Origin: Methylobacter sp.
Lineage (GTDB): Bacteria > Pseudomonadota > Gammaproteobacteria > Methylococcales > Methylomonadaceae
NCBI GenBank assembly: GCA_023229605.1
Contig: JALNYY010000049.1
Span: 1-26,889 of the forward strand
Direction of reading: 5' to 3'
Length of the DNA: 26,889 nucleotides
In this document: positions 1 to 8,423 of the stretch, in pieces
Layout of the letters: every line of letters begins with the position of its first letter
How positions within the stretch are numbered: the first letter of the stretch is position 1
The notes under the pieces: model-generated
The model's input: the letters and a program-made list of their open reading frames with translations, nothing else
The model's database searches: none
Told to the model about the DNA's origin: nothing
Translations under genes and position numbers: made by a program

Positions 1-33
1 TACTGGAATTGTTAGCCGAGAATATAGCTGATT

Positions 34-50
34 GTGGTGCGCACCCTACC
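34..50. repeat. REP-like palindrome remnant
   Basis: GGTGC/GCACC is a perfect 10-bp palindrome at 36-45, followed by CTACC. The string GTGCGCACC(C/T)TAC recurs at 26667-26679 near the other end of the window, which suggests a dispersed repeat family. The rest of 1-194 shows no coding potential that I can support. Confidence 0.4.
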
Positions 51-102
51 TGAGCCCATTTTTATTATTTCAATCCCATCTCTCGCACGATTGCGAAAGC
101 CT

Positions 103-128
103 TTGATATGATGTGCAATACGTATAAT
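103..128 (+). promoter_or_regulatory. Possible sigma-70 promoter for cyaA
   Basis: A perfect TATAAT lies at 123-128, about 67 bases before the cyaA start. The best upstream partner is TTGATA at 103-108, but the spacer is only 14 bases, so the -35 assignment is weak. No convincing CRP site is visible here. Confidence 0.3.
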
Positions 129-194
129 CTACGATTCAGGACCTGAGCCCTTGCGCACAATCCAAGCAGCACAACAAAACTATACACGTTCACC

Positions 195-3014
195 ATGACT
201 AGATCACACCAAGAGCCCCCCATTCATTTAGGTTCGCCCGGCGAAGAAATCAGCATACAGGACCTCCAATCGATCAAGCATCGGTTTAAACGCTTGAGCC
301 AACTTCGTGAACAGCGTATTCAAAAGTCTCTGCATCCTCGCCAACGCGTGTTTTCGGAATTATTGCCTTTACTCTTTCATGGCAACTTTACGATGTTGCC
401 GGGATTTATTTCCCCGGAGACCCCAGCGGGAATACCTGAATACAATCCTGGTGACCAGACCTTAAATACCGCCAGGCAGTTGGCCTCGACTTTCAATTAT
501 ACCCGTACGGCATCACTCAGTTATCCTATTGAAGGACTGTTTTTAATGGGCAGTGTCGGCAGCATTGCTGTTTCAAAAAACAACGATATGGACATCTGGG
601 TATGCCATCAATCCGACTTATCGCCCGACGCCATTAATGGACTGCAACAAAAAGCCTCGGCTATAGAGACCTGGGCCGAATCATTAGAGCTCGAAGTGCA
701 TTTTTGCTTAATTGACAGCAAACAATTCCGGCTCGGTCAACATACGCCTATGTCTACTGAAAGTAGCGGCCAAACACAGCATCATCTGCTGCTCGAAGAA
801 TTTTACCGGACTGCAATTTATATTGCGGGAAAAAGCCCGGCATGGTGGCTGGTTCCTCCTCATGAAGAAGGCAATTACACGCGCTATATAAACCACCTCA
901 TAACCAATCGCTTCATTCCCGAGCATGAGCTTATCGATTTTGGCGGTTTAGAAGCCGTCCCTGCTGACGAGTTTGCCAGCGCAACCCTTTGGCATATTTA
1001 TAAGGCGCTGCATGCACCGTACAAATCGTTATTGGAACTGTTATTAATGGAGAGCTATGCCAGCGAATATCCTCAAACCGAATGGCTATGCCACGACATA
1101 AAAAAGGCCGTTTATCAGGGGAATTTTATGACGACCGACCTCGACCCGTATTTGCTCATTTATACGAAAGTCGAAAGATATTTGCAAAATGCCCATAACC
1201 AAGAAAGATTAGATTTCGCTCGCCAAAGTTTTTATTTAAAAGTAATGGGGCCATCCGACACCACTCTGGATGCCCCGACCCGTATATCCAAAGAACGCTA
1301 TATCTACCAGATTGCTAAAATATGGAAATGGCCCGCATCGACTATCGATGAGGCTAAACAGGTTCTATCATGGAATATACAAAAAGCAACAGAGGAGCAT
1401 GCCGTTATTGTGCGACAGTTGACCCACTGTTACCGCATGATTATGGGATTCGCCAAAGACCATGTGACTCCAAACCAGGAAAGTAATAATGATCTGAAAT
1501 TAATCGGCAGAAAGCTCCATTCCTTTTTAGAAAAAAAGCCGGGTAAGGTTGAAATCATTACGACGCATGCCGACGTGCATTCAAAAGAAAATGCATTATC
1601 TATCGTAGAAAACACCCTCGCCGCCAAAATCGAGGGATGGGCTTTATATCCAAAATACGTGCAGATGACTACGGCTACAGAGTTTGAGCCCATACAAAAA
1701 TGCCGGACTTTAATAGAAACGCTTTGCTGGCTGGTCATCAACGGCCTCTATCACAAACACCTGCTGATCAATTTCAGCTCTCATTCCCTTAAAATGCCGG
1801 ATTCGGAGCTGCGTTCAGTTTTGAGGCAGATCAACCTTTTTTTAAGCCATAACTTTACTTTCGACGCCCCGCTGGATGCCTACAAAACCCCAAAGATCCC
1901 ACTGCATTCACTGATTTTTATAAACATGGGCATCGCGGATAATGAGCGCCTATGCGTTATGAGTGAGCGGCGCTCCGACCCGCTGAGTTATGGCATAGAC
2001 CGGCAGTGCTTTATTCAAACCATAAGCAGGATTTCATTATCCAGCTGGAGCGAAATTACCACCAGCCATGAGGATGGCTTGGATGGTTTATTTACGTGTT
2101 TAACAGACGTCATTAATAACAACCAAAAACCGCTGTCTTTGAAAAACGTGAAGTTTGTCTGTCACATGCCGAATCGGGCTAGAGACATCATTTTCCGCGT
2201 TGAGATCCTATTTAGCATCTTGGTTAAGCTTTTTTCCGCGCCGCAACAAAATCACTCACCCCGTTATATTTTGCCTGGCGGAACTGCGTTTTATGTCTTC
2301 CAATCTATCAATAAAACCCTAAGCTACAAAATGCTGGCAACTGAAAAACTGTTGTTAGACGAAATAGGCCGCCCTCAGAAACAGTTCAGCTCCATTCATT
2401 TTGACCAAGCTATCCTCGAAAATACCCCCGTCCGTCTTATTTACTCCATGAATAAGCCGCAAGTGATCCAGCTTTTTTATTATGACAATAAAACGGGCAT
2501 CAGTGTCTATATTGTTGATGAAAAAGGATCTTTGTATACCCAGCAGCATAACAAGACCAACGTTAGCCATCTGCTGAAACACTATGCCGCTTTTTTAGAG
2601 TCAATCATCAGCCGCACGCTGTCTGAAAATGTCGTGGATATTGAATATTACGAAATCGAGAAAAGTTCTGACGACATCTTTTCCTGTAATCCTGTGCAAC
2701 TGAGTACCGCATCTTTAAATCAGGAATTAAGCCTACGCATTACAGGGGAAGACACCGATAAAGGCATTGCCTACACGATCTACTGTAATGAAGAAGAATT
2801 CTCTTCGCTGGAACACGGCAATAAAGTCTTTTATGCAGCTTACCAACATATCCTTCAATTCAGGAGCGCTAAGAGCAATTACCCGGTTCATATTACCGAT
2901 ATAGACCTGCCCCTTGCTGCATTTCGGATCAGCAACCCTGCGCAACTGCAAACCATCCATTATTTAAACTACAAACAAAAAATTGAAGACAAATTTAATG
3001 TTTCGGGCTCCTAA
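195..3014 (+). CDS. cyaA: Class I adenylate cyclase
   Basis: Makes cyclic AMP from ATP in the cytoplasm. The 939-residue product is recognisable as the enterobacterial/pseudomonad class I cyclase. The nucleotidyltransferase signature is at residues 118-135: MGSVGS, then D131-M-D133-IWVCHQ, where the two Asp residues are the expected metal ligands. A second conserved block, LLLEEFYRTA, lies near residues 198-207. The protein is longer than the E. coli enzyme (848 aa) and closer to pseudomonad ones. The extra length is about 20 N-terminal residues before the conserved start of the family plus additions further on. No good ribosome-binding site precedes the ATG, so the exact start is uncertain; the homologous region begins near residue 25. 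It stands alone, with ssrA converging downstream. The C-terminal half should be the regulatory domain known in the family. Confidence 0.93.
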   Translation: MTRSHQEPPIHLGSPGEEISIQDLQSIKHRFKRLSQLREQRIQKSLHPRQRVFSELLPLLFHGNFTMLPGFISPETPAGIPEYNPGDQTLNTARQLASTFNYTRTASLSYPIEGLFLMGSVGSIAVSKNNDMDIWVCHQSDLSPDAINGLQQKASAIETWAESLELEVHFCLIDSKQFRLGQHTPMSTESSGQTQHHLLLEEFYRTAIYIAGKSPAWWLVPPHEEGNYTRYINHLITNRFIPEHELIDFGGLEAVPADEFASATLWHIYKALHAPYKSLLELLLMESYASEYPQTEWLCHDIKKAVYQGNFMTTDLDPYLLIYTKVERYLQNAHNQERLDFARQSFYLKVMGPSDTTLDAPTRISKERYIYQIAKIWKWPASTIDEAKQVLSWNIQKATEEHAVIVRQLTHCYRMIMGFAKDHVTPNQESNNDLKLIGRKLHSFLEKKPGKVEIITTHADVHSKENALSIVENTLAAKIEGWALYPKYVQMTTATEFEPIQKCRTLIETLCWLVINGLYHKHLLINFSSHSLKMPDSELRSVLRQINLFLSHNFTFDAPLDAYKTPKIPLHSLIFINMGIADNERLCVMSERRSDPLSYGIDRQCFIQTISRISLSSWSEITTSHEDGLDGLFTCLTDVINNNQKPLSLKNVKFVCHMPNRARDIIFRVEILFSILVKLFSAPQQNHSPRYILPGGTAFYVFQSINKTLSYKMLATEKLLLDEIGRPQKQFSSIHFDQAILENTPVRLIYSMNKPQVIQLFYYDNKTGISVYIVDEKGSLYTQQHNKTNVSHLLKHYAAFLESIISRTLSENVVDIEYYEIEKSSDDIFSCNPVQLSTASLNQELSLRITGEDTDKGIAYTIYCNEEEFSSLEHGNKVFYAAYQHILQFRSAKSNYPVHITDIDLPLAAFRISNPAQLQTIHYLNYKQKIEDKFNVSGS

Positions 3015-3059
3015 GCCCCTATATTGAAGTACATAATTACTGCGAATTTTCCGGACAAT

Positions 3060-3093
3060 AAAAAACCCGCTAAGCCTTACGGCTTGCGGGTTT
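3060..3093 (-). terminator. Rho-independent terminator of ssrA (also faces cyaA)
   Basis: AAACCCGC (3063-3070) pairs with GCGGGTTT (3086-3093), and AAGCC (3072-3076) pairs with GGCTT (3081-3085). There is a TTAC loop and one bulged base. On the minus strand the stem is followed by six T, just beyond the tmRNA 3' end. On the plus strand the run is only TTTCTATTT, so it may also stop cyaA transcripts, less efficiently. Confidence 0.8.
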
Positions 3094-3111
3094 CTATTTG
3101 ATTTAGTAATT

Positions 3112-3503
3112 TGGTGGAGGCGGGGGGAATTGAACCCCCGTCCGCAAGTACTCCGCCACAAGGTCTACATGCTTATCCCGCTCTTTTGATTTAGCCAGTG
3201 ACTACCCGTCGGGCCAAGAAAATCACCAGCGATTCCGTAAGGTTTTAGCGCATCCACACCGGACAGACTTCAGCGCGATCTTATGTAGATGACCTCTGAG
3301 CGCCTCTCATACCTAAAAGGTACTAAAAACTCCACCCGCATAAGCACAGATGGTCAAAGGAATGGTGCTGGTTTTAAGCAGCTAAAGCCATTGAGTAGTT
3401 TTCGTCATTTGCGAATACTTTAGTTTCAGTAGATTTTACGAGGTGTACTGTCCTCGGCATGCACTTAAGGTTTTGCTACCCACGTCGAAGCCATGTCGCC
3501 CCC
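3112..3503 (-). ncRNA. ssrA: Transfer-messenger RNA (tmRNA)
   Basis: Rescues stalled ribosomes and tags the incomplete proteins for proteolysis. On the minus strand the RNA starts GGGGGCG and ends CGCCTCC-ACCA. These form a 7-bp acceptor stem (one G-U pair) with an encoded CCA, which fixes the ends and gives 392 nucleotides. The tRNA-like half shows the T-arm string GGTTCAATTCC near the 3' end and the typical 5' string TGGCTTCGAC. An internal tag reading frame is present (see 3374-3412). It is one-piece rather than permuted. A promoter candidate sits just upstream and a terminator just downstream. Short reading frames that cross this gene on either strand are not real. Confidence 0.96.
3374..3412 (-). 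other. tmRNA proteolysis-tag reading frame
   Basis: Resume codon GCA at 3412-3410, then codons for ANDENYSMALAA and a TAA stop at 3376-3374. The tag follows the gammaproteobacterial pattern (ANDENY...ALAA), with the terminal LAA that ClpXP/ClpAP recognise. Confidence 0.93.
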
Positions 3504-3514
3504 GTGATGTTCAT

Positions 3515-3543
3515 ATTATATGAATTGGATAAAAATTGTACAA
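3515..3543 (-). promoter_or_regulatory. Promoter candidate for ssrA
   Basis: On the minus strand TTGTAC (3543-3538) is followed by a 17-base spacer and a perfect TATAAT (3520-3515), ending 11 bases before the first base of the mature tmRNA. The -35 is weak, but the spacing and the -10 are good. A few 5' leader bases may be trimmed. Confidence 0.55.
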
Positions 3544-3587
3544 TTATTTTTTTAGGCCAGTATTTACAAGGGCTCCAGGGGGCTCTA

Positions 3588-3638
3588 CCCCTTCGACAGG
3601 GCTCTCCTGAGCGCAGCCGAAGGGCTCAGGTCGAACGG
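3588..3638. repeat. REP-like nested inverted repeat
   Basis: TTCGAC (3592-3597) pairs with GTCGAA (3630-3635), and inside it CTGAGC (3607-3612) pairs with GCTCAG (3624-3629). This resembles the CCCTTCGACAGG...CTCAGG-type repeats scattered in many proteobacterial genomes (from memory, not searched). The remainder of 3544-3769 shows no gene I can support. Confidence 0.5.
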
Positions 3639-3734
3639 TAAAGCCTTGACTGTAGTTTTACCCTTATTTTCAATACTCCTCGGCAATAGCTCCTGCATTG
3701 CTCTACCTCCTGCATCCATGCAGTCGTCTCCTAA

Positions 3735-3754
3735 CCCTCTCCAACAGGAGAGGG
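3735..3754. repeat. Perfect 8-bp hairpin after the GTPase gene
   Basis: CCCTCTCC (3735-3742) and GGAGAGGG (3747-3754) flank an AACA loop. It lies 15 bases beyond the stop of the minus-strand GTPase gene. No T-run follows on the minus strand, so it is more likely a REP unit or RNA 3'-end protector than a classical terminator. Confidence 0.5.
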
Positions 3755-3769
3755 AATAAAAGCATCATG

Positions 3770-5392
3770 TTAATCAATAAGCATCCGGGACAAAGGACTG
3801 TTGCTGTCTATTGATGGTTGCCGGTCGGCATCGGCGACACCGCAAAGCTCGACAATCCCGGCAAGCTGCTTTATCTGTTCTGCATGTTGACTGCCGATGT
3901 TTTCTATCACCTGCAACACTTCCCCATCAATCATGTTGATTGCGTTGGTTAGCCCCTTGTTAAGTCCTCTTAAGGCGCTTTTTTCCAGCGACGGCTTTAA
4001 TTTTTTCAGGATGAAAAAAGGCGTCAGCCAGGTGATGGCTATTAACAAACTGCTATGGATCGCAAAATCCACGCCCAGATAATCTACGTTGGTCATGTTG
4101 CTGGTGTAATAGCCGATAAAAACCTGATAGCCAACCCAGCAAATAGCCGCAAGCGGCAGGATGATTTCGCATAAACGCATAAACTTTAAAAAGCCGCGAT
4201 GCACTGCATTGCCGGGATTCGCCAAGGCCTGTCTGGCCGCCAGTTCGGTTTGCGCCTGGATGATTTTGGGGGCTTTTTCCCGTAGCGCGGACAACTGCCG
4301 CTTAAGCGGACTGACCGGAATGCCAAGCTGGTCGGCATTGATCACAAATTCATCAAGCGCATCGTCTAAACGGGCTTCGGCCCAATCGTCCCATAAGTTG
4401 AATTTAGCGCCGGTTGTTGCATATTTGGCGGCAGCGGGATTGCCTAGTAAATCGGCCGAGTGATCGGCATAATGCTGCGCCAGTTGCTGAATAGGCCATG
4501 CAAAACCCTGTTGCAGCACCTGGGCGGTGCGCTGCCATTGCTCCTGCCACAGCGCCGGCACGGGTTGAAAAGACGCCGCCGATCCCAGCAACCGGCTGGT
4601 GCCTTGCAGGTTCTGTTTTAACTCGTCTTTTTTAATCTGCGCGCTTCTTTGTTCCAGTTGCTTAACGATATGCTCGGTCGCCAGAGAACCGATGGTCGCT
4701 TCCAATGCTGAAAACTCATCGGCTTGCGGATCTTCGGCGCAGACGGTCTTGAATATAATCGGCTCGGCAAATCCCGCTTTATGCAGTTGGCGTTTAAAAT
4801 CCTCATACTGCTCTGTCTGGCCTCTGTCCCACTGATTCAGGACAAACAGCCAGGCATGCCTGCCGCCTTCCGCCAGCAGCAAGCGCCAGGCTTTTTCATC
4901 CCGATAGCGTTCGGGGCTGACCACATAAATCAGCACATCGATATGCGGCAACCATTCCAGCACCTGATGTTTGTTGCTTTGTTCGGTGCTGTCGAAATCG
5001 GGCATATCGATCCAGACCACATGTTTTCTGGACTCATCGTCATGTTCGGCGATTTTGATTTGCGCCAGCGGCAGTTGTTCGGGCAAATGCTTTATTGCAA
5101 CGCTATGGTGATGATATAGCGTGACTTCTCGCGAAGTGGGCCGCTCGACTCCGGCTCTGGCGATGGCTTTGCCTGCCAGGCGGTTCAGCAATGAACTCTT
5201 GCCTACGCCGGTGCCGCCCATGAAGGCGACTATCAGCGGCCTGGAACCGTCATGATCAAACAGGGTATCGGGCGTTCTCGCATCGACATCGCTTAACTGC
5301 CGGGCAATGTCGGCATTGATCCAGCCTGCCGACGACGCCTGATCCGCCCAGCGTTTTATTGTTTGTACCAAACTAGAGTAATCGTAAGCCAT
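3770..5392 (-). CDS. Membrane-anchored P-loop GTPase (dynamin/Era-like)
   Basis: Predicted GTP-binding protein of 540 residues, exact role unknown. The G1 loop GGTGVGKSS is at residues 59-67, G3 as DMPDFDS at 129-135, and G4 as NQWD at 185-188. The GTPase domain fills roughly the first 240 residues. A helical, Gln/Ala-rich middle follows, then two hydrophobic spans near 406-426 and 444-462 and a short amphipathic tail, suggesting a hairpin anchor in the inner membrane. The start ATG lies inside the end of the preceding GTPase gene, with a 20-base overlap, so translation is probably coupled. The layout resembles bacterial dynamin-like or 50S-binding-type GTPases, which often occur as pairs, but no named family can be assigned safely from sequence alone. 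Confidence 0.8.
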   Translation of the reverse strand: MAYDYSSLVQTIKRWADQASSAGWINADIARQLSDVDARTPDTLFDHDGSRPLIVAFMGGTGVGKSSLLNRLAGKAIARAGVERPTSREVTLYHHHSVAIKHLPEQLPLAQIKIAEHDDESRKHVVWIDMPDFDSTEQSNKHQVLEWLPHIDVLIYVVSPERYRDEKAWRLLLAEGGRHAWLFVLNQWDRGQTEQYEDFKRQLHKAGFAEPIIFKTVCAEDPQADEFSALEATIGSLATEHIVKQLEQRSAQIKKDELKQNLQGTSRLLGSAASFQPVPALWQEQWQRTAQVLQQGFAWPIQQLAQHYADHSADLLGNPAAAKYATTGAKFNLWDDWAEARLDDALDEFVINADQLGIPVSPLKRQLSALREKAPKIIQAQTELAARQALANPGNAVHRGFLKFMRLCEIILPLAAICWVGYQVFIGYYTSNMTNVDYLGVDFAIHSSLLIAITWLTPFFILKKLKPSLEKSALRGLNKGLTNAINMIDGEVLQVIENIGSQHAEQIKQLAGIVELCGVADADRQPSIDSNSPLSRMLID

Positions 5393-7112
5393 GGCGCTTT
5401 TCTGTCAGTTGTAGCTCTGCCGCACGCAGCTGGTCAGGGGAGATATTGAAATGAGTCGTCATCGATAATTGCTCGGGCAACTGCAACAGTTTATTGCGCA
5501 GGCTCTCGATAAATAACGCCTGTTTTACGGTATTGAATTGGTTTTGTTTTAACTCGGCTTCCACTTTATGCATATAGCCGCCAACTGCGCTTTCAGCCAA
5601 CAACGATGTCAGCGTCAGCATCGCCGGGGCAATGACCAGATCATGCAGCCCTATGCCGCCCATCTGCAAAGTCAATGCGATAACAGCCGCATCGGCAGTC
5701 GCCCGGGTTGCGCGCAAACTGTTTAACACCACCGGCTGCTCTTGCAGCTTGTAATACATCCGGGACGCGGCGCTTTCCACATCCACTTGAAAAGACTGAT
5801 GATAATCTTTTGCTGCCCGGCTAAAATCCTGCAACACATCCTGCCGCTGATTGCGCAACACGCTGTTGATTTGTCGCCACCACTGGCCCTGCTGGCTTTG
5901 GTCGGCCCTATCCAGCAGCTTGTCAGCCAGCTGTATCAGCGTATGTTCAGCTATTTGATTTAACAAGGCTATTTCGTGGCTGCTGTCTGAAATATGCGGT
6001 CTTTTGCCTCCCAGTTTCATAATCTGTCTGACCGGCCAGGTCAAGACTTGACGAGTACCGGCCAAAATACGGGCCAATCCGGGAATTTCCATTAAATTCA
6101 GCAATTCCGTCATCGCAAGCTGAAAAGTTTCATAATGATGCGGGTGATTCAGGTAATCGCGCTGATAACTTTCCATCGCCTGCTCGATCATAAGATCGAT
6201 TAATTCATGCCAATCGTTTAACGCCTGATGTTCGGCAAAAACCGGCTCCAGCCAGGTTTGCCAGTGTCTTTTCAATAACTCCTGCTCAAATCGCGCATGT
6301 TTTGCAGGCTTTACCTTGTGCGCCAGTTGAATAAGCAGCTGTTGCCTGGACTCGGGCCAAACAGGCAGCCCGCCCGGTTTTTGGTAATACAGCGGCACGA
6401 CCTCGGGGAACTCGTCGGTTCTGGCTTGCCGCCATTTTTCCTTTAATGACTGGATAATGACCGACTCCGAACCTTCGACCAGTTTATTCAGGCAAATAAT
6501 CGTCGGCTGATGCAGTTCTTCGACAGCGGCCATAATGTCCCAGACCGATTGATCCGCGTATTTTTCCTTGCTGACCACCAGAATAACCATATCCGCCAGG
6601 GCAATCGCCCTGATAACGCCCTCCCGGTAAGTTGCCGAGTCTATCGAATCGAAATCGGGCGTGTCCCACAAGACGCCGTGCGGCAAGAACTTTGAGTCTG
6701 TGCTGTTTTCGGTTAGCGAATAGCAGTCGTGCCGGTCTTTGCTCAGCTGCGTTTGTTGTAATTGCTGAAAACGGCCGAAATAACGCTGCACATCGCCACA
6801 GTCGCCAAGACTTACGCCGTTGCAAAAACCCTGGGGATGGATGGTGTAACCGGCCAGAGGACTCACTCCGGCGGCGGCGCTGTTTAACAACACATTGACC
6901 AGCGAACTTTTTCCTGCCTGCGTCGGCCCCACCACAGCCATGTGTAACAACGGCTGCTGTGCCGCATCGATCATCTGTCCCTTGCGTATGAAGGCCTCAG
7001 CCAGAATAAGCTGATCGATCCTCTGCTGATAACTTGCCTTGACCGTCTCATTGCCCAGTTGAGTCAAAACCGTCTGGTAACGTTGTTTTAATAATTGGAT
7101 AAATTCCAGCAT
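5373..7112 (-). CDS. Large P-loop GTPase, first gene of a GTPase pair
   Basis: Second GTPase of the pair; with the start chosen here it is 579 residues. G1 is GPTQAGKSS (residues 62-70) and G3 is DTPDFDS (150-156). The G4 position reads NKLV (209-212), so the usual Asp that reads the guanine is missing. A long helical region follows, and a hydrophobic segment near 473-509 may touch the membrane. The frame is open up to 7211. I prefer the ATG at 7112 because it begins the recognisable domain and leaves room for a divergent promoter region; the alternative start would lie only 30 bases from the lipoprotein gene. The gene overlaps the next GTPase gene by 20 bases. The two share the G1/G3 layout and the DFDS string but differ elsewhere. 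Function unknown; a heteromeric membrane-remodelling pair is possible. Confidence 0.78.
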   Translation of the reverse strand: MLEFIQLLKQRYQTVLTQLGNETVKASYQQRIDQLILAEAFIRKGQMIDAAQQPLLHMAVVGPTQAGKSSLVNVLLNSAAAGVSPLAGYTIHPQGFCNGVSLGDCGDVQRYFGRFQQLQQTQLSKDRHDCYSLTENSTDSKFLPHGVLWDTPDFDSIDSATYREGVIRAIALADMVILVVSKEKYADQSVWDIMAAVEELHQPTIICLNKLVEGSESVIIQSLKEKWRQARTDEFPEVVPLYYQKPGGLPVWPESRQQLLIQLAHKVKPAKHARFEQELLKRHWQTWLEPVFAEHQALNDWHELIDLMIEQAMESYQRDYLNHPHHYETFQLAMTELLNLMEIPGLARILAGTRQVLTWPVRQIMKLGGKRPHISDSSHEIALLNQIAEHTLIQLADKLLDRADQSQQGQWWRQINSVLRNQRQDVLQDFSRAAKDYHQSFQVDVESAASRMYYKLQEQPVVLNSLRATRATADAAVIALTLQMGGIGLHDLVIAPAMLTLTSLLAESAVGGYMHKVEAELKQNQFNTVKQALFIESLRNKLLQLPEQLSMTTHFNISPDQLRAAELQLTEKRHGLRLL

Positions 7113-7152
7113 AAAAAGCCAGCTCAGGGTTATAATGACCGACCATTTTACT

Positions 7153-7179
7153 TTGTTTGGCGATCCGGCGTTATATAAT
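7153..7179 (+). promoter_or_regulatory. Promoter candidate for the lipoprotein gene
   Basis: TTGTTT (7153-7158), a 15-base spacer and a perfect TATAAT (7174-7179), 63 bases before the lipoprotein ATG. The spacer is short, so confidence is moderate. The -10 shares its AT core with the divergent candidate. Confidence 0.4.
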
Positions 7180-7199
7180 AACAACCGCAATGCATGCAA
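7170..7199 (-). promoter_or_regulatory. Promoter candidate for the GTPase pair
   Basis: On the minus strand TTGCAT (7199-7194), an 18-base spacer and TATAAC (7175-7170). It overlaps the plus-strand -10, so the two divergent transcripts may compete. It lies inside the longer frame that begins at 7211, which supports the ATG at 7112 as the true start. Confidence 0.4.
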
Positions 7200-7241
7200 A
7201 CAGCATGACATGCGTCCGTACTTAAACTTGAGGTTATCTAT

Positions 7242-7667
7242 ATGAAGAAATTTCCTATTCTTCTGCTCATTCTCTGCTGCACTTCTTTAATTGCGTGCAG
7301 CAAGGGGCAACAAATTAACGGTCATAATACCCGCACTGCTTTGAGATCAGTTAAGGCCTTAAAAAACCGCTTATCTCCCGATGCCCGCATTGAGTTTGAA
7401 GTCTCTTTCTGGATGCTTCGCGACTCTATCAAAGATGAAAAGGAATTTCTTAACGCTGTTGACGGCAAAAAACCGGAAGAGATCATTGCAATGGGCAAAG
7501 AACTTTATCAACAACGAAAAAATGCCGGTTTTGCAGGCTATGAAAAATACACAAGCTGGGACGATATGATCGCCAAATTCGGCAAGGAAAGAATCGACCA
7601 GGATAACCGCAAAGGTCAAAAAGAAGACCCTAAAGACAAGGCCAACGGGGTTTTGTACAAACTCTAA
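7242..7667 (+). CDS. Small putative lipoprotein
   Basis: A 141-residue protein with an N-terminal Lys-Lys, a hydrophobic stretch and a lipobox LIAC with Cys19, so it should be lipidated and kept in the cell envelope. The mature part is charged and helical. It contains the string DGKKPEEIIA followed by a Lys/Asp-rich tail, which resembles small DUF6694-type lipoproteins; I am unsure of that assignment. A good ribosome-binding site (GAGG, 8 bases before ATG) fixes the start. It is transcribed divergently from the GTPase pair and ends 2 bases from the convergent DUF2959 gene. Function unknown. Confidence 0.8.
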   Translation: MKKFPILLLILCCTSLIACSKGQQINGHNTRTALRSVKALKNRLSPDARIEFEVSFWMLRDSIKDEKEFLNAVDGKKPEEIIAMGKELYQQRKNAGFAGYEKYTSWDDMIAKFGKERIDQDNRKGQKEDPKDKANGVLYKL

Positions 7668-7669
7668 CA

Positions 7670-8362
7670 TCACCGGCTGGGCAAGGCTTTTTGATCGGTT
7701 AATACCGCAACGAATTGGCTTGCCTCAGCAATCGTTTGTTCCATGGCTTGGATAAGCTGGGAAATATCTATCCCTATCTCGATAAACTCATGCCTTAATG
7801 CCGCGATAGCCTGGGCATTGAGGTTATGTTTCAAATACAACACCTGATCTTTGAATGCCGCCAGCACCGGCTGGATTTTAGCCTCGGCTCTTTGCATGGT
7901 CCTGATAAGCCTGGCGTAATTTTGTCTGGCCGCCTTTAACTGCTGCTTACTGTGGCTGCGCAAGTTACGGTTGGTGTATTCGTTGAGTTCGCTTTCCCAT
8001 TCTACAAACAGCGCCTCGCTGACCTGTTCAATCGCCCTGATTCTACTGCTGACCGAATCGGATTTAGCGCAGCAAAACTGATACTGCCTGTTCAGCAGAT
8101 TGTATTTATGGTCCAGCGCCGTTTCATTGACGCAGACCAGCGTCTTAAACCGCTCCAGCGCATCTTCGAACTCATTTTTGGTTTCCCGCAACCCCACGCA
8201 GGCCTGCTCGACATGAGCAACGACTATATCGCGCTTATGCTCCCCGATCGATTCTCTGGCGCTGTAATAAACGGTGCGGATTTTTTTGGAGAGGAAACCT
8301 CTGACTAAATTGAACAATATTGTTACCAAATCGTTGGCTGGCGGTTTATTTTGATCGGCCAT
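7670..8362 (-). CDS. DUF2959 family protein
   Basis: A 230-residue, almost wholly helical protein. It matches what I recall of the DUF2959 family: a YYSARE...G.HKRDI block near residues 32-46, an RI..IE.V.EALF.EWE..L stretch in the middle, and RTMQRAEAKIQPVL...LYLKHNLNA near 150-184. The family has no established function and is often described as coiled-coil. There is no clear signal peptide; residues 12-24 are mildly hydrophobic. The gene converges on the small lipoprotein gene with a 2-base gap, and a possible ribosome-binding site (AAGG) precedes the ATG. It lies downstream of cysS on the same strand, but a 150-base repeat-rich gap separates them, so co-transcription is doubtful. Confidence 0.85.
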   Translation of the reverse strand: MADQNKPPANDLVTILFNLVRGFLSKKIRTVYYSARESIGEHKRDIVVAHVEQACVGLRETKNEFEDALERFKTLVCVNETALDHKYNLLNRQYQFCCAKSDSVSSRIRAIEQVSEALFVEWESELNEYTNRNLRSHSKQQLKAARQNYARLIRTMQRAEAKIQPVLAAFKDQVLYLKHNLNAQAIAALRHEFIEIGIDISQLIQAMEQTIAEASQFVAVLTDQKALPSR

Positions 8363-8423
8363 TGGAACCTTGGGTTACTTGCTTGAATTTTAATAGTTCC
8401 CGAGCTCCGGCGCGGGAATTCAG

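Noticed and set aside
2964..3161. 65-codon minus-strand reading frame
   Set aside because: It overlaps the 3' half of the tmRNA and the cyaA terminator; the RNA gene explains the sequence.
3459..3641. 60-codon plus-strand reading frame
   Set aside because: It runs antisense through the tmRNA 5' end and into a REP-like repeat, and has no ribosome-binding site or recognisable product.
7113..7211. 33-residue N-terminal extension of the first GTPase
   Set aside because: It would leave only 30 bases between divergent starts and would cover the promoter candidates; the ATG at 7112 begins the domain.
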